Positions 1-11,836 of a stretch of 64,000 nt of DNA are shown here, in pieces. The position numbers and the translations under genes were made by a program. Under the pieces are notes generated by a model, which saw only the letters and a list, made by a program, of their open reading frames with translations, was not told where the DNA came from and made no database searches. This stretch comes from Laetiporus sulphureus 93-53 (taxonomy: Eukaryota > Basidiomycota > Agaricomycetes > Polyporales > Laetiporaceae), in the NCBI RefSeq assembly GCF_001632365.1, contig NW_024468548.1, forward strand, positions 305,706-369,705, read 5' to 3'. How positions within the stretch are numbered: position 1 is the stretch's first letter; every line of letters starts with the position of its first letter.

Positions 1-2
1 TA

Positions 3-1051
3 TCACGGAATCCTCCCCTGCTTCCACCGTCGCTCACCTTGGCCTACTTCCCGTCGCCTCCGCCCATGCCCTCTACCAGCGTGACGCCCTCGGCGCCAAT
101 TCCTACCTTGTCTTTCGTGCTTGGAGAGTTGCTTCCTTTAACATATACCTTGCCGTTGTCTCTTGATGCACTCAACAACCATCCATATGTTCCGGAAAGC
201 AAAGAGGAAGATTTGCACTCCGGGGTGTTGCAGCTGCCCAAAGGGACCGTTCTACTTGTCACTGAAAGTGGTGTGACTGAAGGAAAGCTCGTGGACCGAG
301 GTAAGTCCGCCTTATCTTTCCGTTGCAAGCTGTGTTTGTTGAAGTAGCATCTGCTAGGTGTACTGAACGTCGCTGCTTTGCAAAAAGTAATGACCGCTCA
401 GACATTAACATACTCCTTTCCGTTCTCGCAATTTACCTTCCCAACGGATATTAGCACTATCGTGCTCAGCGAAGGAAGTAAGAGCGCCTTTTTCAAGGTC
501 AGTATCTCACTTCCGTCTGTTGTACTTATGACCGTTGACCATCTCACTTCAGACGGATCTCATATTGCCGCTCCGCAGCATAGATTCTCCATTAGCCGCA
601 GGAAGGCTGTACAGGTCTCCTCAGATTGTCTCGCTACCGTCTCCAGAGAGACTAGCCGCTTTTCGAAACCTTATTGTAGGCGCTCGGGTGGGGGACGTAC
701 AGGTTAACGAGGAGACCTCTCGGGTCCGTTTTGCCTCTGATCGGCCTTCTTGCCTTCCTTGCATGCTCGTCTGATGTCTGAGGAATTTGCAGTACATACA
801 ACGTGAGTTTGTCCGCGAGCGGCAGCAAGATCAGACGGTCACGTCAGATGACCTGATACGACGGATGACAGTCGCGAAGTACGTGCCTTTTCGCTGAGCG
901 CACATTGATGACGCTGATGATCAGCGCTGATAGGCTGTACGCTCTCTCGTTGCATGAGACGGATCTGACAGTTGACATCTGGGAGCGGGCCAAGGCCTTC
1001 GATGAGCGGAGGCGGAGCGCCTGTGCAAGTGTCACGGCCATCAAGCGATGA
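3..1051 (+). CDS. MCMBP: MCM-binding protein, C-terminal part (5' end outside window)
   Basis: This is the 3' part of a gene for the MCM complex-binding protein, a nuclear factor that binds the MCM2-7 replicative helicase and helps its assembly and unloading. The frame is open from the window edge. Exons fit at 3-300, 358-497, 553-723, 793-878 and 934-1051, with 55-69 nt GT-AG introns that keep frame throughout. Recognisable family segments are LHSGVLQLPKGTVLLV followed by a GxLxDxG stretch, then a TYSFPFSQFTFPTD segment with IVLSEGSKS. The C-terminus carries TVTSDDLIRRM and ends in TAIKR. The N-terminal half lies outside the window. The gene converges tail to tail with the DUF6533 gene at 1245. 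Family assignment rests on remembered conserved motifs; no lesion is visible. Confidence 0.85.
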
Positions 1052-1244
1052 TCATCAAGTCTCTGCTAGCTTTGTATGGTCTCAAGCACCTTTATGCAGC
1101 GGTGTCGCGAGAGCTAATGTAGTGTCGTTCGGTCGAAGAGGATCCTCGCCGCACTCTCCTGGTTGATACACAAACTAATATATCTCAGTGTACATCCTAT
1201 CCTTCTCTCGTAAATCTCAAGCTACAATACATGAGAATTCCACA

Positions 1245-2852
1245 TTATACATCGGATTTTTGCGGCAGATGTGTTTCCTTTTCTAGCATGCTGTCCGTGA
1301 AATCATATAGTTCAATTTCGCGCCCAGTTGTGGAAAATTCTGCGCTTGTCTCAACCGCAGAAGAAGTCTCTTCTCCGTAAGCACTATTGATTGACAATTC
1401 CCTCAGATGAAACGTCAAGCGCGATAAAGAGATGGACGTGAGCCTAGATTCGAGTTAGAATCAATGCTACTAGCGAATAATCGGTGTGTACATACGCAGC
1501 GAGCCAGGCGTTCATCGCGAATGTAAGCTGAGTGTGAGTTGTCAGGTTAATCTTGGAACGAGCCAAACGCCGGACGTACAGCGCTAAATTTTGCGATAGC
1601 GATCGCAATGGCGTTCGCAACACAGAGAAACCTGAAACGTATGACACCATTCAGTCGACCGAACGGAAACGGGGACACTATGGGATCTACCGACGTGAAG
1701 TAGACACCGGCTGCAAGTATTGGCGGCATGTGTGGGGAAGGGGGGGTGGGGTCGATAAGCGACGGCCAGATTTAAGAGCGGCGACGTACAGTCCGTGAAG
1801 AGCGCCACGCTAAGAGTTGATGCCTGAAAGAGGCAGTTCACACTCCTCAGTCGATAGGTCTTCAGCCATGTCAACGACAGCACCAGTCCGTCAGATACGA
1901 GCAACGCGACTCGTGCGCCAATGATCCCTACCAAACACGAAAGTCAGTATAAGGGTCTCAACGTTTAAGACAATTCTCGTGTGTACATCTACAGAAAACA
2001 AATCTCAACTACGTTAATACATAATTACGCAAGTTCCTCACTTTACGATTGAGGAAGGATTTTCAATTCTTGCAGCACAGACCTGGTCTGTCTCGTACAC
2101 GAACAGCCCCGGCGTTGTGGAGATGGAAACGCGCTGACAATCCTATGAGGATGTCCACAGAGAAAACAGGATGTGAGTTACTTACGACAGAAATGCACAC
2201 ATGTAGAAGTGCCAGACAAAAGACGAGCGCTGCTAGCCAGATATTCCGGTTGTAAACTGCGTAAACTCGAAGCGCGGTGTACACTAGAATATTGATGACT
2301 TAACGAGGTCCAGGCTGCCGTTGTGATATGTTTTACTCACCTGCTGCGCTGGACATAGTGATCACGTAAAGGATAACCTGTAACCTGATAACGACGTTGC
2401 AACTATACCGCGGGATCCGATAAGGACAGACAAGGGCGTGAATAAGGGATCTCTGACCTCTGGATTCACCGTGAGATATGAGAGGATAAATGCCAGCACG
2501 CTACGCACCGAATCCGATTGCCAGCTCGGCCAAGAGTGCAGTCCAAGGACAAGTAACACCGTGTTTATCAGAACAGGATACCGAAAGAGGCAAAACAGCA
2601 CGGTGGTCAGGGAAAAGCGCATTCTCCAGATGTACCGGATCTCTTCACTGAACGTGAGGAAGTAATCATAGGAGCAAAAAGCTGGCTAGCGGTGAGATAT
2701 ATGCAGCGGCGATAACCTGTCAAAAAGTCAAACCTGCAGATGCACAGAAGATGCATGCAATGAGCGTGTCGCTGAGAATTCTGACAATCGTGAGCATGCC
2801 GTGATCCTGGCAGTGGCAAATGACGACCACAGACTCACTCGATGCTGAGCAT
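1245..2852 (-). CDS. DUF6533-type multi-pass membrane protein, copy A (possibly frame-broken)
   Basis: The gene encodes a fungal integral membrane protein of the DUF6533 family, a basidiomycete-expanded group of about seven helices without assigned function. The N-terminus is built from exons 2852-2839, 2771-2734 and 2681-2509, phases 2, 1, 0. The family signature CSYDYFLTFSEEIRYIW is followed by RFSLTTVLFCLFRYPVLINT. Downstream come ALRVYAVYNRNIW, then the TTPGLF and GARVALLVSDGLVLSLTWLK segments, ISLSRLTFHLREL and an acidic tail ending KSDV. The start at 2852 is chosen because an in-frame stop lies just upstream. Copy B at 4613-6233 has the same exon plan and a parallel tail. The junction around 1920-2040 does not resolve in frame with canonical sites, so this copy may be a recent pseudogene. 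Confidence 0.7.
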
Positions 2853-3087
2853 GTCAGAACCTGCACTGGCAGCCTACAAAGCGTCAAATGGATTACACTT
2901 GCGTTGAGATACGGTTTCAAGGAGAATACTGTCCGGAGGGGGAGAGCTGTGCATTCCGACTGTTGGAATAATATGCGCTTGATTATATGTATCATGAGGA
3001 CACTGAGGTGAATTCGTCACGTTCGTTGAAGCGGTCGAGCATCAAAAAGCTGTGGATCATCATGCGTCTCCCGTGGAGATGCCGATT

Positions 3088-3700
3088 TCAAAACGGGTGT
3101 CTGCACGCATTGCCTCTGAGAGGACCGCGTGATCGGGTACTATGAGCAAGACTGGCCTGTTCAGTCATGGTTTCCCAGCGCGGGTTTTCCAAGTCTATAA
3201 TTGTAGTGTTCATCAAGACTCGCTTCCATGCGACCATCTTGCGAAGGCGGAGATTCTGGGCGTTACAAGAAACCGTCATCACGGCGACCTCTGCAACGAT
3301 CTTCTTCCGGTCAGCATCACCCTTCAGAGCGTCTTGCTTCCGGCGATGTCGGACGCTTGGATATCCTAAGGCCTATGGTTTGATTATTCCCACAGACGTG
3401 GGCCTTGCATCATACTTATCACCATGCGAAGATGTGGCCACTGCTGCAGACTTGAAACTTGAACACCTGCCGCCGCGGATCTATCACACTGTTGATTGGC
3501 GCTGCTTCACGATCAGCTGAAGATTTTTCAACCTGAAACGGCATACGCAGATCAGATGTAAACTTAGGAGTCGAGTTCTTTCCAGGCAAGGTTACGGAGA
3601 ACCATCCAGCCGACGAGTCGTTGGCGCCGGGCCACTCAAAGGCGATATTGAGTCGGCGCCTAACCGTCTTTCTGTGGCTCACTGCCATCTCAGCTGTCAT
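3088..3700 (-). other. possible unrecognised coding segments
   Basis: Two open stretches lie on the minus strand at about 3419-3700 and 3088-3282. The first contains RLNIAFEWPGANDSSAGWF and a Lys/Pro-rich continuation; the second contains KRVLMNTTIIDLENPRWE. Their composition looks more protein-like than the opposite strand, and they could be exons of one small gene upstream of DUF6533 copy A. I recognise no family, start codon or complete splice chain. It may equally be degraded sequence between the two paralogues. Confidence 0.2.
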
Positions 3701-3860
3701 CCGATGCGTGGATACGCCAATTTATTATTCGCTCACGACGCATTCTGTATTTTGATGCATTTCCATGAACGTAAACTTGCCGGATGACCAAAATAGATAA
3801 GCTCATAGTTATGATTGGACTGAAACGTTTTCCTGAACAGGTTCACTCGGATTCGGTGCA

Positions 3861-4465
3861 TTGCTCGCGGACAAACTTCCATTAACACGGACTAAGCCAT
3901 CAAACTGGCTATATATTCTCAACTCGTATCGACTCGATTATGGACAAAGGGACGATCCTATACCGGAGTCATGGGACGTCCTGCTATTTGTCTCGATGCT
4001 CCGGGAATGTGCCCCGCTATGCATCAAGTTCTTACAGCTAACTAGCAAGTGGTTTGCAAGAACGCGCGACCACAAATCGACACTTTGCACGGCTCTGCCG
4101 ATGATGGCGCCTCGTCCCGCTTTACCACTTCTCCAGTCTTGTCCTCTCTCGGTCGCCGCTCGCATCTTGGCCAGCGGATGCTTCGCGATGTCCTCATCGA
4201 GAAAGTCAAGCTGTTCATGGCGTATGCGATCGCACACGAAGCTGGATACCGCCCGAAATGTAATTGCGACCGCATCCCAGACGCAGCTGTCATTCATGTG
4301 GCCATAGGCTTCTCTGGCTACCGCGGCATGACAGTGGTTGTATGCAGATCAGATGGACTCGCAGGAAATATGGAAGACGGGATGGTGAGCCACCGTTGGG
4401 AATGTTACCATCGCATTCGCAAAAAAACCAGCTCGGATGATGTGATCATTCCCATATACTATTAG
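3861..4465 (+). other. possible unrecognised gene between the DUF6533 copies
   Basis: An open plus-strand frame at 3861-4040 (reading YRLDYGQRDDPIPESWDVLL) could be joined by a short intron ending near 4045 to a second open stretch at 4046-4465. The latter contains VLIEKVKLFMAYAIAHEAGY and ends at a TAG at about 4465. No domain was recognised and the splice sites are unconfirmed. Several overlapping minus-strand frames are also open here, so the call is weak. The stretch 4466-4612 carries nothing I can name. Confidence 0.2.
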
Positions 4466-4612
4466 CGAGGAAGGTCATCGCTGTTCCTTATTGTGGGCAA
4501 GGAACCGGTCGGAATTACTTCATGATCGTATTATACATTTAAGCACTAGTATAATATAATCAAACTCGGAAGCTTGTTGTAGCGGTTGTCCAGTCAATAA
4601 ATACATTATACA

Positions 4613-6233
4613 TTAAACATCACACTCATCAGTGACATATCCCCCATCGTCAACCTCAATCGTGCTATGTGACAGTACGCGCATCCTAATCGCATGACTG
4701 TCTTGGAACACTACTGTGCTTGAGACAGCAGTGGACATAGTGCTGTCCTTGCTGCTATCCTTACTGGACACCTCACGAAGGTGGAATAGGAGGCGCGATA
4801 GTAGAACGGAAGTAAGCCTGCAGTGATGACGGTGTCAGCAACTCGCGATTGTGCTTCGCACAACTGAGACGTACACTGCAAGCCAGGCGTTCATGGGGAA
4901 GATCAGCTATTGCAGATGCGTCAGAAAAGCGACAGAGCAGAGTATTCTTGAACATACGGTGTTTATGCTAGCGATGGCTATTGCTATCACGTTTGCAATG
5001 CAGAGCAAGCTGGAAGTTGAGAGTGCGTGTCGCCTGTTGAGCGCATCGCAGCAAGAGACATCTGGTAAACTTACCTGAAGTACACACCAGCTAAGTTCAA
5101 ACCATCGTGGTTAGCAACCATCAAGGCTAAGTATACTAATATGCGTACAGCCAGTGAAAAGCGCCGCGCTGAGGGTTGTTGTCTCGAGCATGCGATCGGC
5201 GTTCCTCAATCGGTAGGTCTTCAGCCACGTCAAAGCCAGTACCAGTGCATCTGCGACGACCAATGCGATTCGTGCGCCGATGATCCCTGGAAAACGCACG
5301 ACATCAAGCATTGTACGTGAGCTGAACGTTGCATACGCACATCTGGGAAACCCTGAGATCAGCTTTTTTAAATACCGATATCCGTTAGACCAAGACGTAC
5401 TTCACGAGTGCTGCAGAGTTCTCGAAGTTGGCACCGCAGACTTGCTGCCCAGGGAAGACGTATAATCCAGGCGTAGTGAAGATCACAATGTACTCAGGAG
5501 AGTCTCAGCACATCGATGGCCGATAGCAGAACTGCTGTGATAGAGTCACTCACGATAGAAATGCATACGTGAAGAAGGGTGAGACTTAGGACGATCAGCG
5601 AAAGCCATATATTCCGGTTGTAGATGGCATAGACCCGCAGGGAGGTGAATACTGCCTTCACAGATTAGCGACCGCGGTGCACTTTTAAATGGGAAACCTA
5701 CGCGCAGCACTCGACATAATGATGAGATATAGGACCATTTGAAACCGGATAACGATGGTACAGCTCCACAGGATGGTGAGAAGACTTTTCTCGAGTTAGT
5801 TTCCCTAGGTGCTCACCTCTGAAAACACAGTCAGCCTTGCGGTTAGAGATGTCGAGAATAAGTTCGTACATAGTCATTTTGCCAACTCCGCCATGACGGG
5901 AGACCAAGAATCAGGAACACCGTGTTCAGCAGAACAGGGTACCTAAAGCCGCAAAAGAGTACAGTAGTGAAGGAGAACTTGCTTTTCCAGATGTATTGGA
6001 CCTCTTCGCTGAACGTGAGCAGGTAGTCGTAGGAACAGAGAGCTGCATGAGTATTAGAGGTGTGTAATTGTAGATGCGCTTCGTACGTACCCGCGGATGC
6101 GTAGTAAACGCATGTGATGAAGACGCCACTGAAAATCGGCACGAAAGTGAGAACGCCTAGTGCTGCATATAGAATACCGGAGATTCTCAACTTACTCCAA
6201 TCGATATGTTTCCGACACAGCGCTGGCGGACAT
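4613..6233 (-). CDS. DUF6533-type multi-pass membrane protein, copy B
   Basis: This is a full-length paralogue of the 1245-2852 gene. The start at 6233 gives MSASAVSETYRL. Exons 6233-6196 and 6128-6091 then join to the exon carrying CSYDYLLTFSEEVQYIW and KFSFTTVLFCGFRYPVLLNT. Later exons hold SCTIVIRFQMVLYLI, FTTPGLYVFPGQQVCGANFE and GARIALVVADALVLALTWLK. The next exon reads LLCIANVIAIAIASIN. The tail is VLLSRLLFHLREVSSKDSS and ends DECDV at 4613. All junctions I tried stay in frame, including the exon matching the problem region of copy A. The role is unknown; the seven-helix layout suggests a receptor-like or sensory membrane protein, but that is only an inference. Confidence 0.75.
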
Positions 6234-7457
6234 GCTGTTAAGCCGAGCTGCGATCACTGCAAGATATCGCCTCGAGGGGACGGGGCGCCCTCCGCTGCTC
6301 GTGTACGCGGCATTTATGCATCAGAGATATGCTGGCAAGAATCCGCGTTCGGTTCTCCGCAATATGGATCAATAGGATGAGGCCATCACGCATCTGCTGT
6401 CGCATGTCAAGATCGAAGCATGGTGCCTGCGCCCCACTGAATGGCAGTGAAAACCATAGGTTGCTGAGACGGGCTTGGGCAGCATCCTTAAGGAGATACG
6501 GGCTCTTACGGCAACTATCTCACAGGAAGCTGAGCCTGTACGGAGTCCGCCGAAATGCGTTCGCAAGCATGACAGCAGATGAGCCACTAGAGCTATTGAA
6601 AGCTTCCATGTTTTCCCTCCGTATAGTTCCGTAAATCCTGATGGGAGCCTCCTCGCTTGCGGGATCTCATTCCAGAGTCTATATCCCATCCGAAAGAAAG
6701 GAGCGCAAGCATTCTGATCTGGAGGGACATTGCCGATGTATTGCGAAGCCCAAACGTGAAGATTTGTTGAGTCGAAGCTTATTGATCAGAACAGCGCCTG
6801 GCCCAAGATGATCGGCCAGAAGCGGGCAAATCAAATAAAAATGTAAAGGGAACATTTGCTGGGTGCTGTGTGAGCAAGATGACTTACTTGGGAAACAAAA
6901 TAAATGGTAGGCCGTGGCGGTGGCGCGGTCAAGGCAGCCCCTGGGAATTGGGCACATTTGACTGACCCTTTTGGCTTACGACAAGTCAGACGACCCTCCA
7001 TGAGATTATACTGGCTTCTTTGTTGTCGGATGGATGCCATGCAATCTGAATTTCGTATCAGAAGTGGACTATAAGGCAATCTCCGCACCCCGAGCATTTG
7101 CAACAACGGCGGTGTGGCGGAGGGAAGTCGAGTCCGAAACAGGAAGGCAGCGCCTTTGGATCCTAACAAGATCAAACAAGCGTGTGGCTGAGACGCCGCC
7201 CATCACGGACGACGGCAACAGTGTCGAGACTCGACACCGCTTATCTACAATTCTTCATCTTTGTTATACCGCGAGAATAGATCATCAATCAATCGCTACT
7301 CTAAGGTGACGCGCCAGCAATCTGTCGCAGCGGCCTTGATTCGGCTTTGCCACCTTTAAAGTTCACTTCGCCGTAATTCTCGCGTTTGCATGAACTTCTG
7401 CCGTCTTGATATCTGCCCTTCACCCTGATTGATTAGCCAAAGTGGTGTTTCTTCGAT
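6234..7457. other. intergenic stretch without supported gene
   Basis: This interval separates the start of DUF6533 copy B from the start of TRAPPC13. It holds several overlapping open frames on both strands (for example 6369-6689 minus and 7034-7309 plus), none with a recognisable domain or consistent splice chain. The promoters of both flanking genes must lie here, since the two genes are transcribed away from each other. Confidence 0.5.
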
Positions 7458-9781
7458 ATGGCAGGTATGGAACATCTCGTGTCACTCAAAGTGATGAGAG
7501 TATCGGTGCGCTTGCAGCTGATCGCCGGTTGCGTGTGGAGTTGACTGTCCATCCAGCGACCATCGCTTGCAAGTGCGTGGGAGCCTTTCTACTCGAGCTC
7601 TCCATCCTTCTCTGCCCATTCGACGAATTCAATCGTATCCCTTCAGGGAAAGACCGCTCTCCCGGGACACCCAAAGACTCTCCGGGATCTCAGTCATGTC
7701 ACAGAAATGCTCATGCTTCCGTCGTCTTTCGGCTCAATCCAGCTCGGTGAAACGTTCACAAGTTGCCTTTCAGTGAATAATGAAGCAAGCGTGGACATCG
7801 AATTCGTCACGCTCACCGTCGAAATGCAGACAGCGTTGACAAAGACCCCTTTGGCTGAAATTGGTGGCGAGGGTCAACCACTCAGAGTGGGCGAGTCGCT
7901 GGAGCGTGTTGTTAGTCATGAGGTCAAGGAATTAGGCCAACATGCGCTGGCCTGCACGGTATCATATCGCCTTCCACCTGGCTCGCGCATAGCGCCGGGT
8001 ACGGCCACCGATGTGAACGATCCCGAGCTGCAAGTCTTTCGTAAGTTTTACAAGTTTGCTGTGAGTGGTATTCTGTCAAGGCCAAAATATAGCTCATGAT
8101 TTGCGCAAGCGTAGGTGACCAATCCTCTGTCGGTCAAGACCAAGGTCCACGTCCCCCGCGCCCCCACTGCTCTGATGTTTCGAAGCGAACGCGAAAAAGT
8201 CTTCTTGGAAATACACATCCAGAATCTGACGCAAGACGCGATGTGGCTCGAGCGAATGTACCTTGAGTGCGCTGACGGCTGGCAGGCACACAATGCTAAT
8301 GCAGTAAGATCGAAAGACTCGGAAGGCAACGAGAGCATCTTCTCTGGCTCCATGGCACTCATGCAACCTCAAGACATGCGCCAATATGTTTACATTCTGG
8401 CACCCACCGTTTTGGCTCTCTTTCCTGTTACGCATCCACCCGGCAGTGTTGTGCCCTTGGGGAGACTAGACATCTCATGGAGGTCATCGTTTGGGGAGCC
8501 AGGGCGCCTATTGACATCCGTAAGCCATTGGCAGGATGTCTGTTAGCGAGTCTAATCATCACAGCCTAGATGCTATCGAGGAGGATACCACTCGTACAGC
8601 CGCCGCTTCCGAATCAAGGCCCTTCTCAGGCACCCCCGGTACCTAGCAAGCAACCTGCTTCCGCCATCCCACTTCATTTACAAAGGAGTGCTTCACTGGC
8701 AAACGCGTCCCCGCCGCGGCCGCACTCTCCTCAGCATATACAGCGACCATCGACACCTCCGGCGGGTGGAAGCGGGACCGCTCCCTACCGTCCAGGCTCA
8801 CCGTTCCGCAATCGCGCAATAGGCCCTGCTGCGGCGCCTTCCAACACTGTTCTGCCGTCAAGCTCTTCTACTCGTCGCCGGGTGGACGTCGAAGTGGACT
8901 TGGTCGTACGACATATTCCACGAGAGTCGATCAAAATAGAGAAACCATTTGCAATCGCATTCACCGTAAATGTCTCTGCCCCAGTGCCCACCCCTCGTCC
9001 GGGTGACACGTGTCGTGCGCGGGTGCTGTCGCTCGTTGTACAGCATGTACAGCCTCCGCGGGGGATTACAGCCTCAGCCCTTCCGACCAGCGACACGGCA
9101 ACGGCTAGAAGTGAGCTCTTTAGCCCGCCGGTGCTTTCGTCGGGCTTTTCTACGCCGTCGCCCAGGAGTACTCCGCATCGCGCCGACTTCCAGGATTCCC
9201 TGGCGCAGAGACTACGCGTTGCATCGCCCCGACGTGGACAGCTGGATGAGGAAGACTCCCGCGCGAACACAGACGGAGACGCTACTCCTCCAGCGGCAAG
9301 CGACGTTCGCACCGGCGATGAGACCGTTATTCTACCTCCTCCATACACGCAAGATGACTTCACGGATGCGAAGACGCCCGTGCGACCGTCAAATGTCGTC
9401 TTTTCCGGGGTATCTGCAGTCTTTTTGCCACAAATAAGGTTGACCGCGCCGGAGGGCTCCGTTGCTGTAATTGAGCCGGCGATGCCTATTCACGAGAGGA
9501 ACATTAGCACTAGTACCGCAGGCAGCGCGGCGGACAGCGAGCTCGAGAATATGGCCGGGAGAGCGACAGTCAAGGTCATGACGTCGCAAGACTTCGAGCT
9601 GTCTTACATTTCGCTGCGGGGCGGGTTCAGCACTATTGGTGGGCTGCGCGTTGTGTTGGTCGAGGATAGACTGGTCGAGGAGGGTGAGTCGAGTGATGGG
9701 GCAGGGACGACACATTATATGACGGAACCGCGGGTCTTAAAAGAATGGGGCGTTGTCGGCGAACTATGGGTAGAATCATAA
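7458..9781 (+). CDS. TRAPPC13: TRAPP complex subunit 13 (TRAPPC13, DUF974)
   Basis: This is a subunit of the TRAPP complex, which acts as a Rab exchange factor and tether in Golgi traffic. Four exons are supported: 7458-7499, 7557-8060, 8115-8519 and 8570-9781, giving about 720 residues. Family motifs include MEHLVSLKVMR at the N-terminus, GHPKTLRDLSHVTEMLMLPS, then SFGSIQLGETFTSCLSVNNE and KFYKFAVTNPLSVKTK. The protein is longer than the roughly 400 residues usual in animals. The extra length is a Pro/Ser-rich insert starting near residue 320, before a final beta-rich part beginning RRRVDVEVDLVVRHIPRESI. The start is the first ATG of the signature; a second ATG three codons on is possible. 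The next gene follows 300 nt downstream on the same strand. Confidence 0.88.
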
Positions 9782-10081
9782 GCAGCAGTGCCGTTTCCGG
9801 CAGTGTCCCCCGCCTTCGATGACCTCACAAATCGAAATCATCTATAGGGAAGGAGGAGGCTGTAAGGTCGTGAGCGGAAGTAGATTCCCCGTTGCTCTCT
9901 ATAATAAGAGCCTGGAGCGATGTACTCTCGCTGATGCCAGAGTCCATGGTCATCGACAAGTGCTGGCGTTGATTATTGAGACGATTATTCCATGTACGAT
10001 TGCTTTTTTGAAACATAGAAAGAAAGTAAAGGACCGCGATTGTAAACTGTATGTCACACCTGTCACAATCCTTCTCAGAAC

Positions 10082-11693
10082 ATGAAGCGTGCATTGACAT
10101 CAGTCACGCGTGACACCATGTCTTGTACCCGAGCCCGTAAGCGAAGACGTACGGAAGCATTGCAAGAGTCCACCAACGAGAATGTAGACCCATCGTACGT
10201 GGCGGAAAAAATGAGCCCGAAGGACGATATTCCCGAAATGCCGCTGGAGGAGGTCGTGGAAACAGCCCCTGCTGTCGAAGCCACCGTGGACGAGCCGGCT
10301 CAGCCACAGGAGAGATCCGCGAAAGAGCAGGAGATTTGGGATGCTTTCAAAGAGGAACATTATGAAGGTGAGCATGCCAGCTATGTCTAGAGAGCCTATT
10401 TGACATGTCTCGTGTGTAGTTCTCGAGCAGTTGCCGCTATCCCTCCACCGCTCCTTTGCATTAATCCTCGAGTTAGATCAACAAGTACACAGTGGGTGCA
10501 AACCAATGATGTCATAGTTGCAGTCTGACAGTGCGATTTCCTTCTTCAGATCACCAAGAAGAGCTATTACCCACTCTGCTCCAGTACATCTCGGTCAGGA
10601 AGAGCTTGGAAACTGGACAAACCAAGGGCGAGCTACCACAACAGGTTAGCAATGGAGACAGCACTCAAAATCCGCCACCTGAAGGACCAACACCCACCGC
10701 TGCAGAGCATGATAAGCCGGTTGTGTCGTCTCGGCAACTGTTGATGAAAGCTGCGCAGTTATCCGAAGAGATCGTGCGTGCGTCCAATGAGAAGGTGCAT
10801 GTCGCACGATTCACGTACGACTTGGTGAGTGGTATCTGTTTCTATATTATGTGCGCAGCGTGAACCTGGTTGTGTAGGTGGACCGGTATATCCGCGATTT
10901 GGATCGCGCTATCAAGGAACAGGAAACGTCGATATCTCTTGGTCTTCGCCCTGGGACGTACCCAGCGTCCATAGCTTTGCCAGATTCCATGCTTCCGCCG
11001 AGCGTCTCTGAGTCGCTCGCTCTACAGCTCCCACAGCCAGAACCAGCAACCGCCATGAAGGCGGACCTTCTTGCACCACAAGCAGCTCCTGTTGAACCGC
11101 AGGAGCCAACAGTGGAAGTGCAACGCGAGAAGTCGCCTGTCCCTGTACAGCTAGCGGCGCTCGGACGTCTGCGCAGAAGAAAAGGCAACGGCTGGGGCAG
11201 TTCAAAGAAGAGGAAACACACGGCAACTTCGGTTGAGTTGGGCATTAAAACGGATGCGGCGGCTGTCGCTGCTCCTACAGGGCTGAAGCTTGTACTGCCG
11301 CCGTTGGGTACGTCTCAATTGGCGATGAACGCGAGCGACCTGCCTATTGACCCGAACGAGCCGCGCTATTGTTTCTGCAACCAAGTGTCGTATGGAGAGG
11401 TACGTGCGAGCTCAAGAAGCTGTGGCGGTCGTACTCATCGGGACTTCGTGTAGATGGTAGCATGTGATCGCGAAGGGTGTGAACGCGAATGGGTGCGTAG
11501 TCTCACATCGTGCATGTTGAATTATCATTCACGGCGCCTGCGTCCTCAGTTTCACCTCGGTTGCGTCGATCTCAAGGAAGCACCTCCCAAAGATAAAGAA
11601 TGGTTCTGTCGGGTATGTGAGCCGATTGTCAAGGCCGAAAGGGAGGGCAAGAAGCTCGGCAAGGGCAAAGAGAGAGGAAAGAAGGTCCATTGA
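10082..11693 (+). CDS. ING-family PHD-finger chromatin protein
   Basis: The gene encodes an inhibitor-of-growth (ING/Yng/Pho23-type) subunit of histone acetyltransferase or deacetylase complexes; the C-terminal PHD finger reads H3K4 methylation in this family. Six exons keep frame: 10082-10367, 10420-10491, 10550-10824, 10878-11399, 11454-11492 and 11550-11693, about 445 residues. The N-terminal ING helix region contains LEQLPLSLHRSFALILELD and EELLPTLLQYISVRKSLE. After a linker rich in Pro, Gln and Lys, the PHD finger runs from YCFCNQVSYGEMVACDREGC through WFHLGCVDL to WFCRVCEP, the C4HC3 pattern. It ends in a Lys-rich tail. A downstream ATG at 10118 could also be the start. Which yeast orthologue (Yng1, Yng2 or Pho23) it matches is undecided. 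Confidence 0.85.
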
Positions 11694-11836
11694 TGTCTAC
11701 CTATTGAACCGAGTTCTTGCTATTTCTTCGCCACACGATGATATCGATCAATTTGTAGCAGTAATATGACACACATATACCTAGGAATACAGCGAATAGT
11801 ACAATGTTACAGATCCGAATCCTCCTTCAATAAGGT

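Noticed and set aside
8785..9363. 192-codon minus-strand open frame
   Set aside because: It is antisense to the TRAPPC13 coding exon and shows no features of its own; GC-rich codon use leaves the opposite frame open.
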